A stretch of DNA of 64,000 nucleotides, taken from positions 122,085,741-122,149,740 of the forward strand of contig CM041465.1 of assembly GCA_023213395.1 (NCBI GenBank), read 5' to 3'. The position numbers were made by a program, and so were the translations under genes. The stretch is from Cycas panzhihuaensis. Its lineage: Eukaryota > Cycadophyta. The notes beneath the pieces are model-generated. The model was not told where the DNA came from, ran no database searches, and saw nothing but the letters and a program-made list of their open reading frames with translations. Below, one piece after another: positions 43,740 through 56,311 of this stretch. Positions within the stretch are counted from its first letter, which is position 1. Each line of letters opens with the position of its first letter.

Positions 43740-44399
43740 CCTATTTAAGGAGACTTCAAGCTTATCTCTAAATTTGTTGAACTTTGCTTTGCTTATGGCT
43801 TGATAAATATGTATGCCATTTGTTCATCTAATTTGTAGTAGATTAATATAAGTTTGCCCTACTACACTAACTTCCTAATAAAGTGACGTTACATTTCAAT
43901 GTACTTTAGTCTAAAATGAAACACTAGATTCCTAGTCATTTGCATTGTATTTTAATTATCACAATTGTATAGGTTCAATGTGTTCTTCTTGTAAATCTTG
44001 TAAAACCCTTCTAAGCTAAATTATTCCACAAGTACCTGTAATAGCTGCCTTATATTCTACCTTTATGGTGCATAGTGATAATGTAGATTACTTCTTTGAA
44101 TACCAAATAACCATTGCTAAACCTAAATTAAGAGCATAACCTAAAGTAGATTTTCTAACATCTATACAACCTACATAGTCTGAGCCTATAGAGTAATCAA
44201 CCTAGAAAAACCAGATGATATATAATGAAGCCCATATCTAACTTTGTCATTGAGATACCTGAGAATTCTTTTAGTTGCTTATCAATATATCATCTTAGGC
44301 ATATGCATAAACCTAGAAACTATACTAACTACATGTATTATGTCTAACCAAGTCAAAGTCAAGTATATAAGACTTCTAATTAACAACTTAAATAAAGTA
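43740..44399 (-). pseudogene. copia D RNase H and end of RT (minus strand)
   Basis: Minus-strand reading gives the RT end S-L-I-Y-L-T-L-T (near 44380), then RNase H blocks, and near 43880-43945 N-T-M-Q-M-T-R-N-L-V-F-H followed by H-F-I-R-K-L-V. These are the conserved copia blocks (normally SAIxMAxNPVFHxRxKHIxxxxHFIRE). It is heavily broken by stops. The RT continues on the other side of copia C, at 63770-64000. Confidence 0.85.
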
Positions 44400-44404
44400 A
44401 GATC

Positions 44405-44674
44405 TAATGGAATAATGTTCATTAGGGAAATATGGCAGCATTGGGAGGCATGGAGCCAAATCTAGCCATCCTAGTTGACCCACTACCTAATTATTTTCAT
44501 CGTGTTTATTAACACCAAATATCAGTAGATGTTAGGGCAACCCAATGACTTGACTATTTAAATGGGCCTCATAGCCCAAAGGTGTTTCTCAACATCACCA
44601 ATTTTATGTGGAAATTCATTTAATCTTCTTGTTATGGCCTTATAATCTCAGTTATACTCTACCCTTAGCTAATA
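44405..44674 (+). repeat. copia C 5' LTR
   Basis: Begins TAATGGAATAATG and ends CTTAGCTAATA; both terminal dinucleotides have changed by transition (TG to TA, CA to TA). Aligned with 63497-63764, which keeps TG and CA. Confidence 0.9.
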
Positions 44675-44676
44675 GT

Positions 44677-44690
44677 TGGTACCAGAGCTC
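44677..44690 (+). other. copia C primer-binding site
   Basis: TGGTACCAGAGCTC, two bases after the LTR; the plant initiator-Met consensus TGGTATCAGAGCTC with one T-to-C change. Confidence 0.9.
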
Positions 44691-44738
44691 TACTAGATTA
44701 CTTATAGGGACCATGGAGTGATATCTGTTGCTATCTCA

Positions 44739-46670
<1,932 letters not shown>

Positions 46671-48884
46671 AGTTATATATAGTTATATTCCTATTGATCT
46701 TTATGATACCATTGTATTGTTCATATATTATATTATATAATCACTTATTTTTGTATTGCAGTCATGCGTGACCCATTTATGTTCTTAGACTATTGCGGGG
46801 CATCTAAATACTCATCAATCAACATTATCTCATATGTTGAAGTTATTGTATATAGTTAAATGTTTGATTTTTTTAAATTTTCATTACATATTTTTTCTCC
46901 ATCCATCTACACACCTACGTACAGTCGTATGACTCGTGTGGCATATTTAAGCTATCAACTAACAATTTCTTGTAACTATATCAATCATGTGTAGGCTAGC
47001 ATCGACCCAGAAGATATTTCATATATATTTTTAGAGTTTTCTAATTTAATTTTATCATTTTTTATTTAGTTTTCAAGTTTAACATAGTGCCCTTACTTCA
47101 ACAAAGTCTAGTTCTTCAACAGATGATCGATATCCTATCATATAACTGTTCATTTTGATCCTCTATAAGTCCTTTCTATAATAGAGAAGATGGGTCAAAG
47201 TTTTATCATCTCATTGAAGAGAAATCTCTCTCTGAAAATTAATCACCCTCGTTGTTTTGTAAAATCTTGTCACCTGTTCTATTTTTTCATTAGTTTATTT
47301 TATTTTTAATATTTAAAATTTAATTCTTTTTACATAGTATTAATCGATCAATTGATAGAGAGGCATTTAATTAATTTTTAGAAATTTGTTTGAGGTATTA
47401 TGATTAATAAATCGATCTATTTGTTTGATTTTTTTATATGGGCATATTTACGTAATTTTACATTAAAAAAATATTTAATTTTTTATATATTTTTGTTATA
47501 AAGTTTTAAATAAATTTAATTGAATTTAATAATCTTTAGAATTTATCCCCCTTCATTCATCAGTAAGGAGTCATATTACAACCCCATATGACCTTGTTTT
47601 CTTGAAAAATGGGTAGATTTGAAACTCAAATAAGTTATGTTTTATAATTTTTGATTTTAAGAAAATTAGCCATATTTCATATTTTTTGGAATCTACAGCC
47701 CCTTTTGCAACCCAGTAGGTGATCACATGCAGTGACTTGGTGACTAGGGGCCATCTTGTTAAGGGGCTAAAGGGCCCTTCCTTTTTGTTTTTAGCCATAA
47801 CAAGGTGTCTATACTATTTTCTTTATATCTTTCAAACTAAGAGTCTATTTTTCGAATGATTTAAATCGTCAGGAAGTGACTTAGAGCTCTACATTTTAGA
47901 ATTAGTTTAACATTGATTTGAAACTATTTTGTATTTTTTTTAAGCTACTAAAATTGACCTATCTAATTAGTCCTTATTTAAGTATTCCTTATTATTTGTA
48001 AAGTAATTTTTTAAATTTATTCAAGGATATTAATAATATATTACTGTACTAACTATTAATAGTAGATTTTAATTTATTATTTGAACTTATAAATATTTTT
48101 TTTTTAATTTATTATAAGTTTGCTCTTAAAAGGGAAATAAATGATTTGGATCAATTTCTTACAAATATGAGCATTCTAAATTATTTTACCATTTCAATTT
48201 ATTTCATTTAATGTTATTTGACTCATTTACATTTTATTTAAGTTAGTTTTATTTCATTTTATTGTAAATATTTTATGTTTTTTTATTATTAGTAAAAGGA
48301 ATAATTACTTATAAAGAATACCACATTTAACATTAAATTTTTTATATTAAATAAGATAAATTTAGAATAAATCACTCTTATTTTTTAACCTTGTAAGGGG
48401 GATAGTTAAGACCCATGAAGTTACCATCCCGTATATGCCTTTGGTGTACTCTAAGATGTTAAGGAAGCCATTGGTACTATTTACTATTAGGTGTATTAAG
48501 TGGCAGGCTGAAGTAGAGAACCTTTTTCATTTTGGAGTTTAGAGACTAGACTAGACTCGGAGGGGGTGAGTGCCTTGGTTGATCAAGCTCTCAACGCTAG
48601 ATCTGTTAGTAGGCATAAGACTAGTGTAGGTAGACTAACAAATTAGGGGGGTCTTTAAGCTTCTTTGCAACTCATGTACTGAGGTATATCAAGCCTTAAG
48701 CTCACGTACCAGTATATTAGGTCCCTAATTTACCACTTATGGGTAGGTACCATTAGATAGAATAATAACTAAAAGCTTTCTTTGGAGACCCTAAGACATA
48801 GAACTCTAGATTAAAACCCCCTAGGTAGATAGGATATAAATAAACTTAAAACTTTTTGGGTATACTAAACATAGTTAAATTATA
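46671..48884. other. long leader of copia C or an unrecognised insertion
   Basis: 2.2 kb between the microsatellite and the gag ATG, far more than a normal copia leader. No LTR pair, TSD or protein motif was found. The part from about 48380 is more GC-balanced and could be the true leader. A minus-strand frame at 47571-47798 resembles no known protein. Confidence 0.45.
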
Positions 48885-49437
48885 ATGGCAACAACCCTTA
48901 GAAATATGATTATACCCAAATTTGATGGAACCAATTTCCTTAATTGGAGTAAGAGGATGAGACCAATTTTTATAGCTAAAGATATGTGAAGATTTGTTAA
49001 GGAAGGATTTGATAAACTTGGAGAAAATGCTACTTTGGATGATAAAATAGTTTATAGAGACTATGTTAAAAAGGATAATGAAGCCTTAGCGCTTATTTTC
49101 TATGCTCTAGAGGACCATATAATTCTTAGAGTGAGCAAAGCTACTATATCAAAGGAAGCTTAGAACACTCTAAAGTTGATTTATAAAGGATTCACTTCCA
49201 CTAAGATTCAATCCCTTAGAAGTAAGTTTAAAATTTTGAAAATGTCACCAAGAGAGAGTGTCAATGAATTCATTACCAAGGTCCAAGACCAAGTCAACCA
49301 GATAAGATCCCTTGGAGAAATGTTAACCAAATAAAGAATTATAGAAAGAATATTAAGATGTGTTAGATAAATTAAACAATTTAAAATAGTAGCTACAAGT
49401 ATCAAAGTTTCAAAGGACCTAAGTACCCTCAAGATTA
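48885..49437 (+). pseudogene. copia C gag, N-terminal part
   Basis: ATG at 48885 opens M-A-T-T-L-R-N-M-I-I-P-K-F-D-G-T-N-F with W-S-K-R-M, the start of copia gag (DUF4219/UBN2 type). The conserved S-L-R-S-K-F-K-I-L-K-M and S-V-N-E-F-I blocks lie near 49210-49275. One frame holds with a few stops (TGA 48987, TAG 49158, TAA 49332). It is cut by L1-c, whose duplication is 49423-49437. Confidence 0.88.
49423..49437 (+). repeat. left target-site duplication of L1-c (15 bp)
   Basis: GTACCCTCAAGATTA, perfect copy at 55702-55716. Confidence 0.95.
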
Positions 49438-49976
49438 TGATACGAAGTGAAGGGATTATTGGACGGCAACGAAGAAGATGAACGAAGAAGACAAATAATG
49501 ATCAGATCTAGGGTTTATGTAGCACAAGCGATGTCTCCAACTCTAGTGGCCCTCTCTACGGCCAGGCGATGGGGGAGATGGACAGGATTCAGAGGAGGTC
49601 TAAGCAAGAGCATGATCTATGTATCCCTGATCTAAATAATAAAGAGTCGAGCTCTCATAGTGGGAGGTTAATACCAAGCGATGACGCCCATGTGACTCTT
49701 GGCAGCATGGTTCAGGCAGGGCGAGAGAGACATTCCCAGAGCAGAGCAGTGTGGCATTTTGGTGCACTTCCAAAAAATGAGAGGGGGCCTCATGTATACT
49801 CAAAAGTCACCATGATGTTAGAAGGAGATCAAGACATATCGACAGGTGCTGGATGTCATGGTCTCGGCCCTAAAGATTCAGTGTTTCTCAGGCTAAGCTA
49901 TTTGGTTATATACAAGATCTGGATCTAGTGAGAGCAGATGTTTTATTTGGGTTTATATTTTGTATAGAAAATAGCT
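49438..49976 (+). other. L1-c 5' leader
   Basis: 539 bp before the ORF1 ATG, GC-richer than surrounding DNA. A plus-strand frame of 119 codons (49569-49928) lies in it, but nothing similar is visible in L1-a. I treat it as leader. Confidence 0.6.
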
Positions 49977-51350
49977 ATGGATATCAATATTAAGCAATCA
50001 GATGAATAAATTCCTTTTAACCAGACCCACTCTCCTTTAGGAATGAAATCATACCTTAATATCTTAAATAATGGGGAAGCAGAAACTTTTGACATAAACC
50101 CTATCTTGGAGAATGAGAAGATAAGGATCCCAATACCAAAACAATTATCTGATATGCTAGAAAAAATCTGGGGATTCAGCCTGGTGGGACATTTTTCAAG
50201 CCACAGGCCTGGTGTAGACACAAATAGAAAATGGTTTAGTCAAAGGTAGAAACTCAAGGGATTTGTTGAGGTGATAGCACTCCTAAGAGGGTGTGTTCTA
50301 TTTAAGTTTACCTGTCATGAGGACATGGTTAGTATCTTATTGAAGTCACCTTGGATAATGGGTAGAAAGGCAGTGCTAATGAAGAAATGGCACCTAAAGT
50401 TTAATCCATATGAAGGCTCAATTAAGCAACTCTCTTTATGGATACAACTGCCAAGTCTTCTGCTTATAGCTTAGGACCTTGATGTAATTAAAGGAGTAGC
50501 AAAAATGATTGGCCCCCTCTTGGCAGTGGATTCTACCATGGAGAACAAGAGTAAACTGGTTAATGCTAGGTTTTATGCATTGGCTAGGACTGACAAGCCA
50601 CTTTTGGAGCAAGTGAGTATAGAAGGCTTAGGGTGGACTAAAGAACAAAACATGGTGTATGAACTTGATAATGTAAGATGTCAAAAATGTAAAAGGCTTA
50701 GACATCTCTCTTTTAACTATTCAGGAGAACCTAAACCAGCCTCCTCAACCCCCAAGTTTAGGAAGAAATCTTAATTGGAGAGGATAAAAAAGGAGAACCC
50801 AGCAGAAACCATGAAGAGGCTATTCAGAGGGAGTCCTCCTTGAAAGGGAAGGAGTGAGAGAATCAAAACGTTAAGGCCTATTACTCGTCAGGGCCAGGTT
50901 TTAACCTAGAAGGGGAAGATACCCTCTATGAGGAGGGGGAGGTAGAGATAAGGGCTAGACTAGAGGAGTCCCAACATCAACCAGAAAATTTATAGGTGGC
51001 CTTGGAGTTAGAAATCCCTTAAGAGGAAGGTGGGATGGCCCTTGAAAGGGATGAAAAGTGCTTCCCTCAAAAGGAAGAGGGTATTATCCTAGAGATCTTA
51101 GAGGAGTACAGGATATTTGAGAAAGTATAGAAGGTCAAGGATGCGGGGAGTCAAGGAGCTACAAGGGATATTGTTCCTAAAGGGTCAAACTTGGGCAGTG
51201 AGAAAAGATTAGGGAGGCCATCAGCTAAGGTGATGCAGGAGAGGGAGGCAACGATCTAGATTGACCAAGGGACACAAAGAACATTGAGAGATGGAGGACC
51301 AGGGTAGGAGCCCAAAACTAAAAACAAGAAGTGAGGTTAGGAGCCCGTAA
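49977..51350 (+). pseudogene. L1-c ORF1 (RNA-binding, CCHC), decayed
   Basis: ATG at 49977, same position relative to the domain as in L1-a. The DUF4283-like domain (50043-50500) includes L-K-S-P-W-I-M-G-R-K and W-I-Q-L-P-S-L-L. The zinc knuckle (about 50680-50727) reads C-x2-C with the Gly before His changed to Arg and the last Cys changed to Tyr, so it no longer fits the motif. The acidic tail (E-G-E-D-T-L-Y-E-E-G-E-V-E, near 50905-50945) matches L1-a. Stops at 50007, 50247, 50472 and 50772 share one frame; later parts are shifted. The end is TAA 51348. Confidence 0.8.
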
Positions 51351-51362
51351 GGGGTTGTTATC

Positions 51363-54300
51363 ATAAAACTGGCTTCCTGGAATATCTGGGGCATAAATGC
51401 TCCATCAAAATATAGGATAGTTAGAGAGATGTGGAGTCATTTAAAGCTGGACATTCTTTTGATCCAAGAGACTAAAATGACTGCTGAAAATAAGGCAATT
51501 ATGCAAAACAAAATTTGGAAAGGATATGAGTGTATCATATTTGATGGGAATAGGGGGTTTGGAGGATTAGCCACCCTCTAGGATCCCAGAGGATGGGAGG
51601 GAGAAGCCCTCTTTATTATAGAGCACTTAATTTCCTATTGGATAACAAGTAAAGAAACTAACAACAAATGGTTAGTCACTAATGTATATGCCTCCTTAAC
51701 ACAAGAGGGGAGGAGGCAATTATGGGATAGGTTGTTGATGACCCATAAGGATTGGTTGGGTCCCTAGACGATAGTTGGGGACTTTAACATGGCTCTTTCC
51801 CCTGAGGAAAAGAAAGGGGGTCAGATAGAATGGACTAAAATTATGGAGGACTTGGGGGCTTTCCTACAAAAGGGAGGTTTGATGGACATGCCCCTAAGAG
51901 GGCCTAAGTTTATGTGGTCAAATAAGAGACTGGGCGCAGGTCACATTCAGGTAAGATTAGACAAAGTGGCCGCTAACTTTGCTTGGTTTAGCCAACAAAG
52001 CAATATCAGATTAGAAGCTTTGCCAAAGTTAGTCTTGAATCACTCCTTGTTGGCTCTGGGTTGGGATGGACCTAAGGGGCATAAAGGCTTGCCCTTCTAG
52101 TTTGAGCTTATGTGGATTAAGGATCCTGAGTTTCAAAACATGTTGGCAGAATGGTGGGCGAAACCTGCACAAGGATGTGCTATGAGGAGGTTTTCGATTA
52201 AATTAAACAGGGTCAAGCAGCAACTAAAGTTATGGAATAAGACCTTACATGGGGATATATTTATCAAAAAAGAAGAGATATTGGAAGAGTTGAAAGGCCT
52301 AGAAGGGTAAATCTAGGGCCAAGGTATGATAATAATCCTTGACCAGAAAGAAAAAAGGCTCATCTCTGACCTAGAAGGAATCTTATTAAAGGAAGAAATA
52401 TTTTAGAGGCAAAAGTCTAGGGCATTGTGGTTGGCAGAGGGTGATAGGAATACCAAACTCTTCCATATGACTACAGTTAAACACAAAGCAAGTAACTATA
52501 TCAAAAGTTTACTGAATAAGGAAGGGGAGGAGATCAGGCAGGATAAATTAAAAGGGGTGGCTGTGGAATATTTTATGGATCTCTTCAATGAGCTTGGATG
52601 TGCAAATATGGAGACCAAAAAGGAGGCACTAGCCCAGATTCCTAAGAAGGTAGGATATGCCATAAATAAAGTATTGGAAGCCCCCTTCACTTTAGCTCAA
52701 GTAAAGAAAATGATGCATGGTATAAAGAAAGATAATGCCCTGGGTCCAGATGGCTTCCCTCTAGGGTTTTATCATGAATATTGAGTTATAATTAAATAGG
52801 ATTACCTTGAGGATGTGAAGGAATTTTTTGAAAATAGAAGGATTCATGGAGAATGGCAAGCAATATTCTTAGTTTTAATGCCCAAGAAAGAGGATGCAAA
52901 AAGAATGGAAGACTTCAGGTCGATTAGTCTTTGTAATGTGAAATATAAAATTTTGGCAAAGTTCTTCGCCAACAGGTTAAAGGAGTTTCTCCCTATATTA
53001 ATAGGTCCTAATCAAGATGGTTTTATGAAGGGGAGATAGATCTTAGATGGTATAATTATGGTTCATAAAATAATCCACTCGACTTCACACAAGAAAGACC
53101 CTGGAATAATTGTAAACATTGATCTATCCAAGGCATATGACAGGGTCTCATGGGGATGTCTCCTGGATTGTATCAGGGCTTTCAGTTTTGGGGAGTATTA
53201 GACAAAATGGATGGAGGGTTGTATATCTAAGCCTAGCTTTTCGGTCATTGTTAACAGATCCTCTACAACCTTTTTTCTAGGATATAGAGGGCTTAGACAA
53301 GGGGATCCCATAGCTCCTTACTTGTATATATTTATGGCTGAACTATTTGGCGGGTCCATGGAGGAAGCTAAGACTTCAAGGAAGATATCTAGGCTAATCT
53401 CTACCTTGGGGGTTGATAATGTGGTCCATAGAAAGTTTGTGGATGATAATGTTTTTTTGAGTAAGGCCTCCATAAGGGATGCAAAAGATATCAAAGCTCA
53501 ATTGGAGAGACTAGAGACTACCACGAACCAGAAGGTAAACTTAGAGAAGAGCAACATTTTCTTCCTGAATACCTTGGACATGATGCAAAGGACCATAAGT
53601 AAAATTTTGGAGATACCCATTAGGACCCTCCCTACTTGGTATTTAGGTATGCCCCTTTTTGTGGGGTAAATGCAGAAGCACCTATGGAACCCGATCATTA
53701 GTCAAGTTTAAAGGAAGTTGGCAGGATGGAAAGGGGCCCTTATAAATTAGGTTAGTAAATTTCAATTATTGGTGGCATCTCTTTAGAGTATCCCAACAAA
53801 TATGATGTCTCTATTTAGGTGCCTTGTGAAGGTTATTAGGGCTTTGGAGTCAATTCAAAAAAGGTTTCTTTAGTTTGGATCTTAGGATAGGCAAAGAGTT
53901 TATTTGGTGTTGTGGGAAAAAGTTTATTGCCCTAAATGGGCTAGAGGCTTAAATGTCAAAGACATAACTTATTTTAATAAGGCTTTGATTGCTAAATTAG
54001 GTTGAAGCCTTGTTATTAAGGAGGAGAGATTCTGGTGCAAGTTAATTGCTAGGAAATACCTCAAGGGCAACCACTTTTTGAATTTTATTCCTTCTGGAAT
54101 GGGATCAGTTATTTGGAGGAGGCTTTTGTCCGTTAGGAAGATGTTGGTCTCGGGAGCCCAATGGAGCTTGGGGCATGGAAATTCTATTGAGTTTTTGGAA
54201 GATATTTAGTGCAAACAATCTCAATTATCTTTAAATCTAACTCTTGCCCCCCTGCAGACTGAGTGTAGGAGAATCTATGGGAACAAAGTGGTTGACTATC

Positions 54301-55565
54301 TAGTTGTTCAAGAAGAAGGGAAAGATTAGACAAATTTTGGTGAAATCTCGTTGTGCTAGGAGCACAAACAGCAGATTCCAATTCTTAGGAATGAGCTTAA
54401 CAAGATTTATATTCCCAAATTTCCTAAGAATGATATATTAGTTTGGATGAGTTCCAAGTTTAGGACCTATATGGTCAAGTCAGGATATTTGTCCTTAATA
54501 GCTGATAGAGGATTAATTAAGAATAACCTTTTAGGCAGAATTTGGACTATGGGTTTAATCCTAAAGCTTGTTATCTTTTGGTGGGTAACTTTGAAAAATA
54601 AGATTCTCACCATGGACAACTTAAGGAAAAGAGGCTTTTTTATGGTAAATAGATGCATCCTCTATCTCTAAGCAGAGGAATCCTTAGATCACCTCATCTT
54701 GCATTGTCCCTATACTGGGGAGGTATGGGTGAAGTTATGGGCTGCCTTTGGGATGTACTGGATCCTCCCTGATTCAGTAATGAATTTGGCAGAGGCTTGG
54801 GTTTTCCCATTTAGAAGCAGAACCCTGAATTCCTTGTGGTCCTCCTCATTACCTATGCTGGCCTGGAATATCTAGAAAGAGAGGAACAGGAGTATATTCC
54901 AAGAGAAGAAAATGAACAAACTGAGGTTATTCTAGATCATCTTGGTGGCCCTAAAGGAGAACCTCAAGGCAGAGGATACTGATTCTATTCTGCTTATTAA
55001 ATGGAGGATTCTGGCAGATTTGGGAGTGGAGAATTTTATTATAAAACCCAGACAGGAGAGGCTGGGGCTATGGAGCCTCCCGCTAGAAGATTGAGTAAAA
55101 GTAAACTTTGATGGAGCATCAAAAGGTAATCCCAGTGAGGCTGAGAGAGGAGGAGTTTGCAGAGATAAAGATGGTAGGATTATATGGGCTTTCGCTGAAT
55201 ATTTTGGTATTTAGACCAACCACAAGGCAAAGCTTGAAGCGATGCATAAAGTGGTGGACCTTGCTTCCAAAGAGGGATTCCTGAGAGTTATAGTGGAAGG
55301 TGATTCGATGAATGTGGTTAGATTGATCAGAGGTGAAGCTGAGCCAAAGTGGAAACATAGTGTTATGATTGATGATATGAAGACGTTGCTCCAAAACAGG
55401 GACAATGTCCAGGTGAGTTATATACATAGGGAAGGAAATAAGGTCGCAGATAGGTTGGCTAATTAGGGTGTTCTTTCTAGAGCTTCAGAGGTTTGGAAGG
55501 AAGGATTTCCTGAAGAGATTGTGGGTCTATCCAAAAAGGATATGGAAGGATTTGATGCAATGTAG
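51363..55565 (+). pseudogene. L1-c ORF2 (endonuclease, RT, RNase H): one frame, about 26 stops
   Basis: Starts at ATA 51363, where L1-a has ATG. Endonuclease: L-A-S-W-N-I-W-G, Q-E-T-K, N-V-Y-A-S, G-D-F-N (51363-51790), and N-H-S-L-L in place of S-D-H-S-P-L. RT: K-A-Y-D-R-V-S-W (53130), G-L-R-Q-G-D-P (53290), F-V-D-D (53436-53447). A C...H..H...C zf-RVT region lies at 54650-54710. RNase H has N-F-D-G-A-S-K-G-N-P (55105-55134), an altered Glu motif K-L-E-A, G-D-S-M-N and E-G-N-K-V-A-D-R. The frame holds for about 1,400 codons to the stop at 55563. Stops counted by hand: 19 TAG, 4 TAA, 3 TGA. Confidence 0.9.
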
Positions 55566-55701
55566 GTTGACTTGGTTTTATTTGTTTAGCTAGGTTATGG
55601 TCTTGTCATGGCTGATTGTGTTGCCTCATTGGTAGTTGGATGTATAGGGGTTGGGGTCCCCTTTTAACCCCCATTTATTTAAACCAAATAAAAAAAAAAA
55701 C
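55566..55701 (+). other. L1-c 3' UTR and A-rich tail
   Basis: Contains TAGGTTATGGTCTTGTCATGG (55591-55611), the diverged form of the 3' motif shared with L1-a and L1-b, and ends in an A run. Confidence 0.75.
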
Positions 55702-55716
55702 GTACCCTCAAGATTA
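55702..55716 (+). repeat. right target-site duplication of L1-c
   Basis: Perfect copy of 49423-49437; the copia C gag resumes from here. Confidence 0.95.
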
Positions 55717-55980
55717 AGTAATTTAGTACCATGCTCCTTATTGTAGAAGAAAAGAAAGGAAGATAAGAAACCTTAGAATATACCTTTATCATAAAGGCAA
55801 GAATCAAGCAAAGTAACCAATGACAAAGTTCTAGGGAGAGGGACCCATCCCCTAGAAGATGAGAAAGGAATCAAAGATCATATCAAGAATCAAATCCTAG
55901 GAAGCAAGGGATATATCAAGAACTCACTCCTAAATATCAAGAATCAAGGAAACAATATTAAGAACCTCCTTAAAGATACC
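55717..55980 (+). pseudogene. copia C gag, middle part
   Basis: 264 bp of copia C between L1-c and LARD-B. It encodes a basic, Gln/Lys/Arg-rich stretch expected between the gag core and the zinc knuckle, with several stops. Its last five bases, ATACC (55976-55980), are the left duplication of LARD-B. Confidence 0.7.
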
Positions 55981-56302
55981 TATTAGAAAACACAACTAAA
56001 GCAAACAAGGTTGACAGGATCTTTCATATCCCGCAGATAACAAGCAAAAGTAGATCACATAGGACACTATATTTCTGTGGGAAACCCTTATAGGTGAAAA
56101 CTGATAAATAAATAATATTTCATTATGATAAAATGATATATTATAAAGGTGGACTTTGATCTATATTTATAGATCTAAAGTTCTAAATATAATTATAATT
56201 GCATCCATTTAGTCACCACAATCGAGACTATTCCACCACATAATTAGGCATAAAAATAAGAGGCCCACTTTACATTAGGTGGTATGGTCACATATTTTAA
56301 CA
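55981..56302 (-). repeat. LARD-B 3' LTR
   Basis: On the plus strand TATTAGAAAACAC...TTTTAACA (TG changed to TA). About 10% different from 59762-60082 by eye. Confidence 0.92.
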
Positions 56303-56311
56303 TCCCTTCTT
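56303..56311 (-). other. LARD-B polypurine tract
   Basis: The complement AAGAAGGGA lies directly upstream of the 3' LTR on the minus strand. Confidence 0.75.

Larger units (their letters stand above)
49438..55701 (+). mobile_element. full-length plant L1-type LINE, copy L1-c
   Basis: 6.26 kb, from the perfect 15-bp duplication to an A-rich tail (55687-55700). Leader, ORF1 and ORF2 match L1-a in order and spacing. ORF2 keeps a single frame throughout; ORF1 is shifted in its tail. It inserted into the gag of copia C. Confidence 0.95.

Noticed and set aside
47571-47798. Minus-strand frame of 75 codons
   Set aside because: Resembles sequences that recur in plant repeats, but no domain, no neighbours and no splice or promoter signal support a gene.
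49569-49928. 119-codon frame in the L1-c leader
   Set aside because: It precedes the ORF1 ATG, no similar frame is visible in the L1-a leader, and the region is GC-rich, so a chance frame is likelier than an extra LINE ORF.
51363-55565. Alternative genetic code or TAG readthrough as an explanation of the many in-frame TAG codons
   Set aside because: TAG stands at both Trp and Gln positions, TAA and TGA also occur, and the start codon and catalytic residues are damaged too. Plain C-to-T/G-to-A decay explains all of it.
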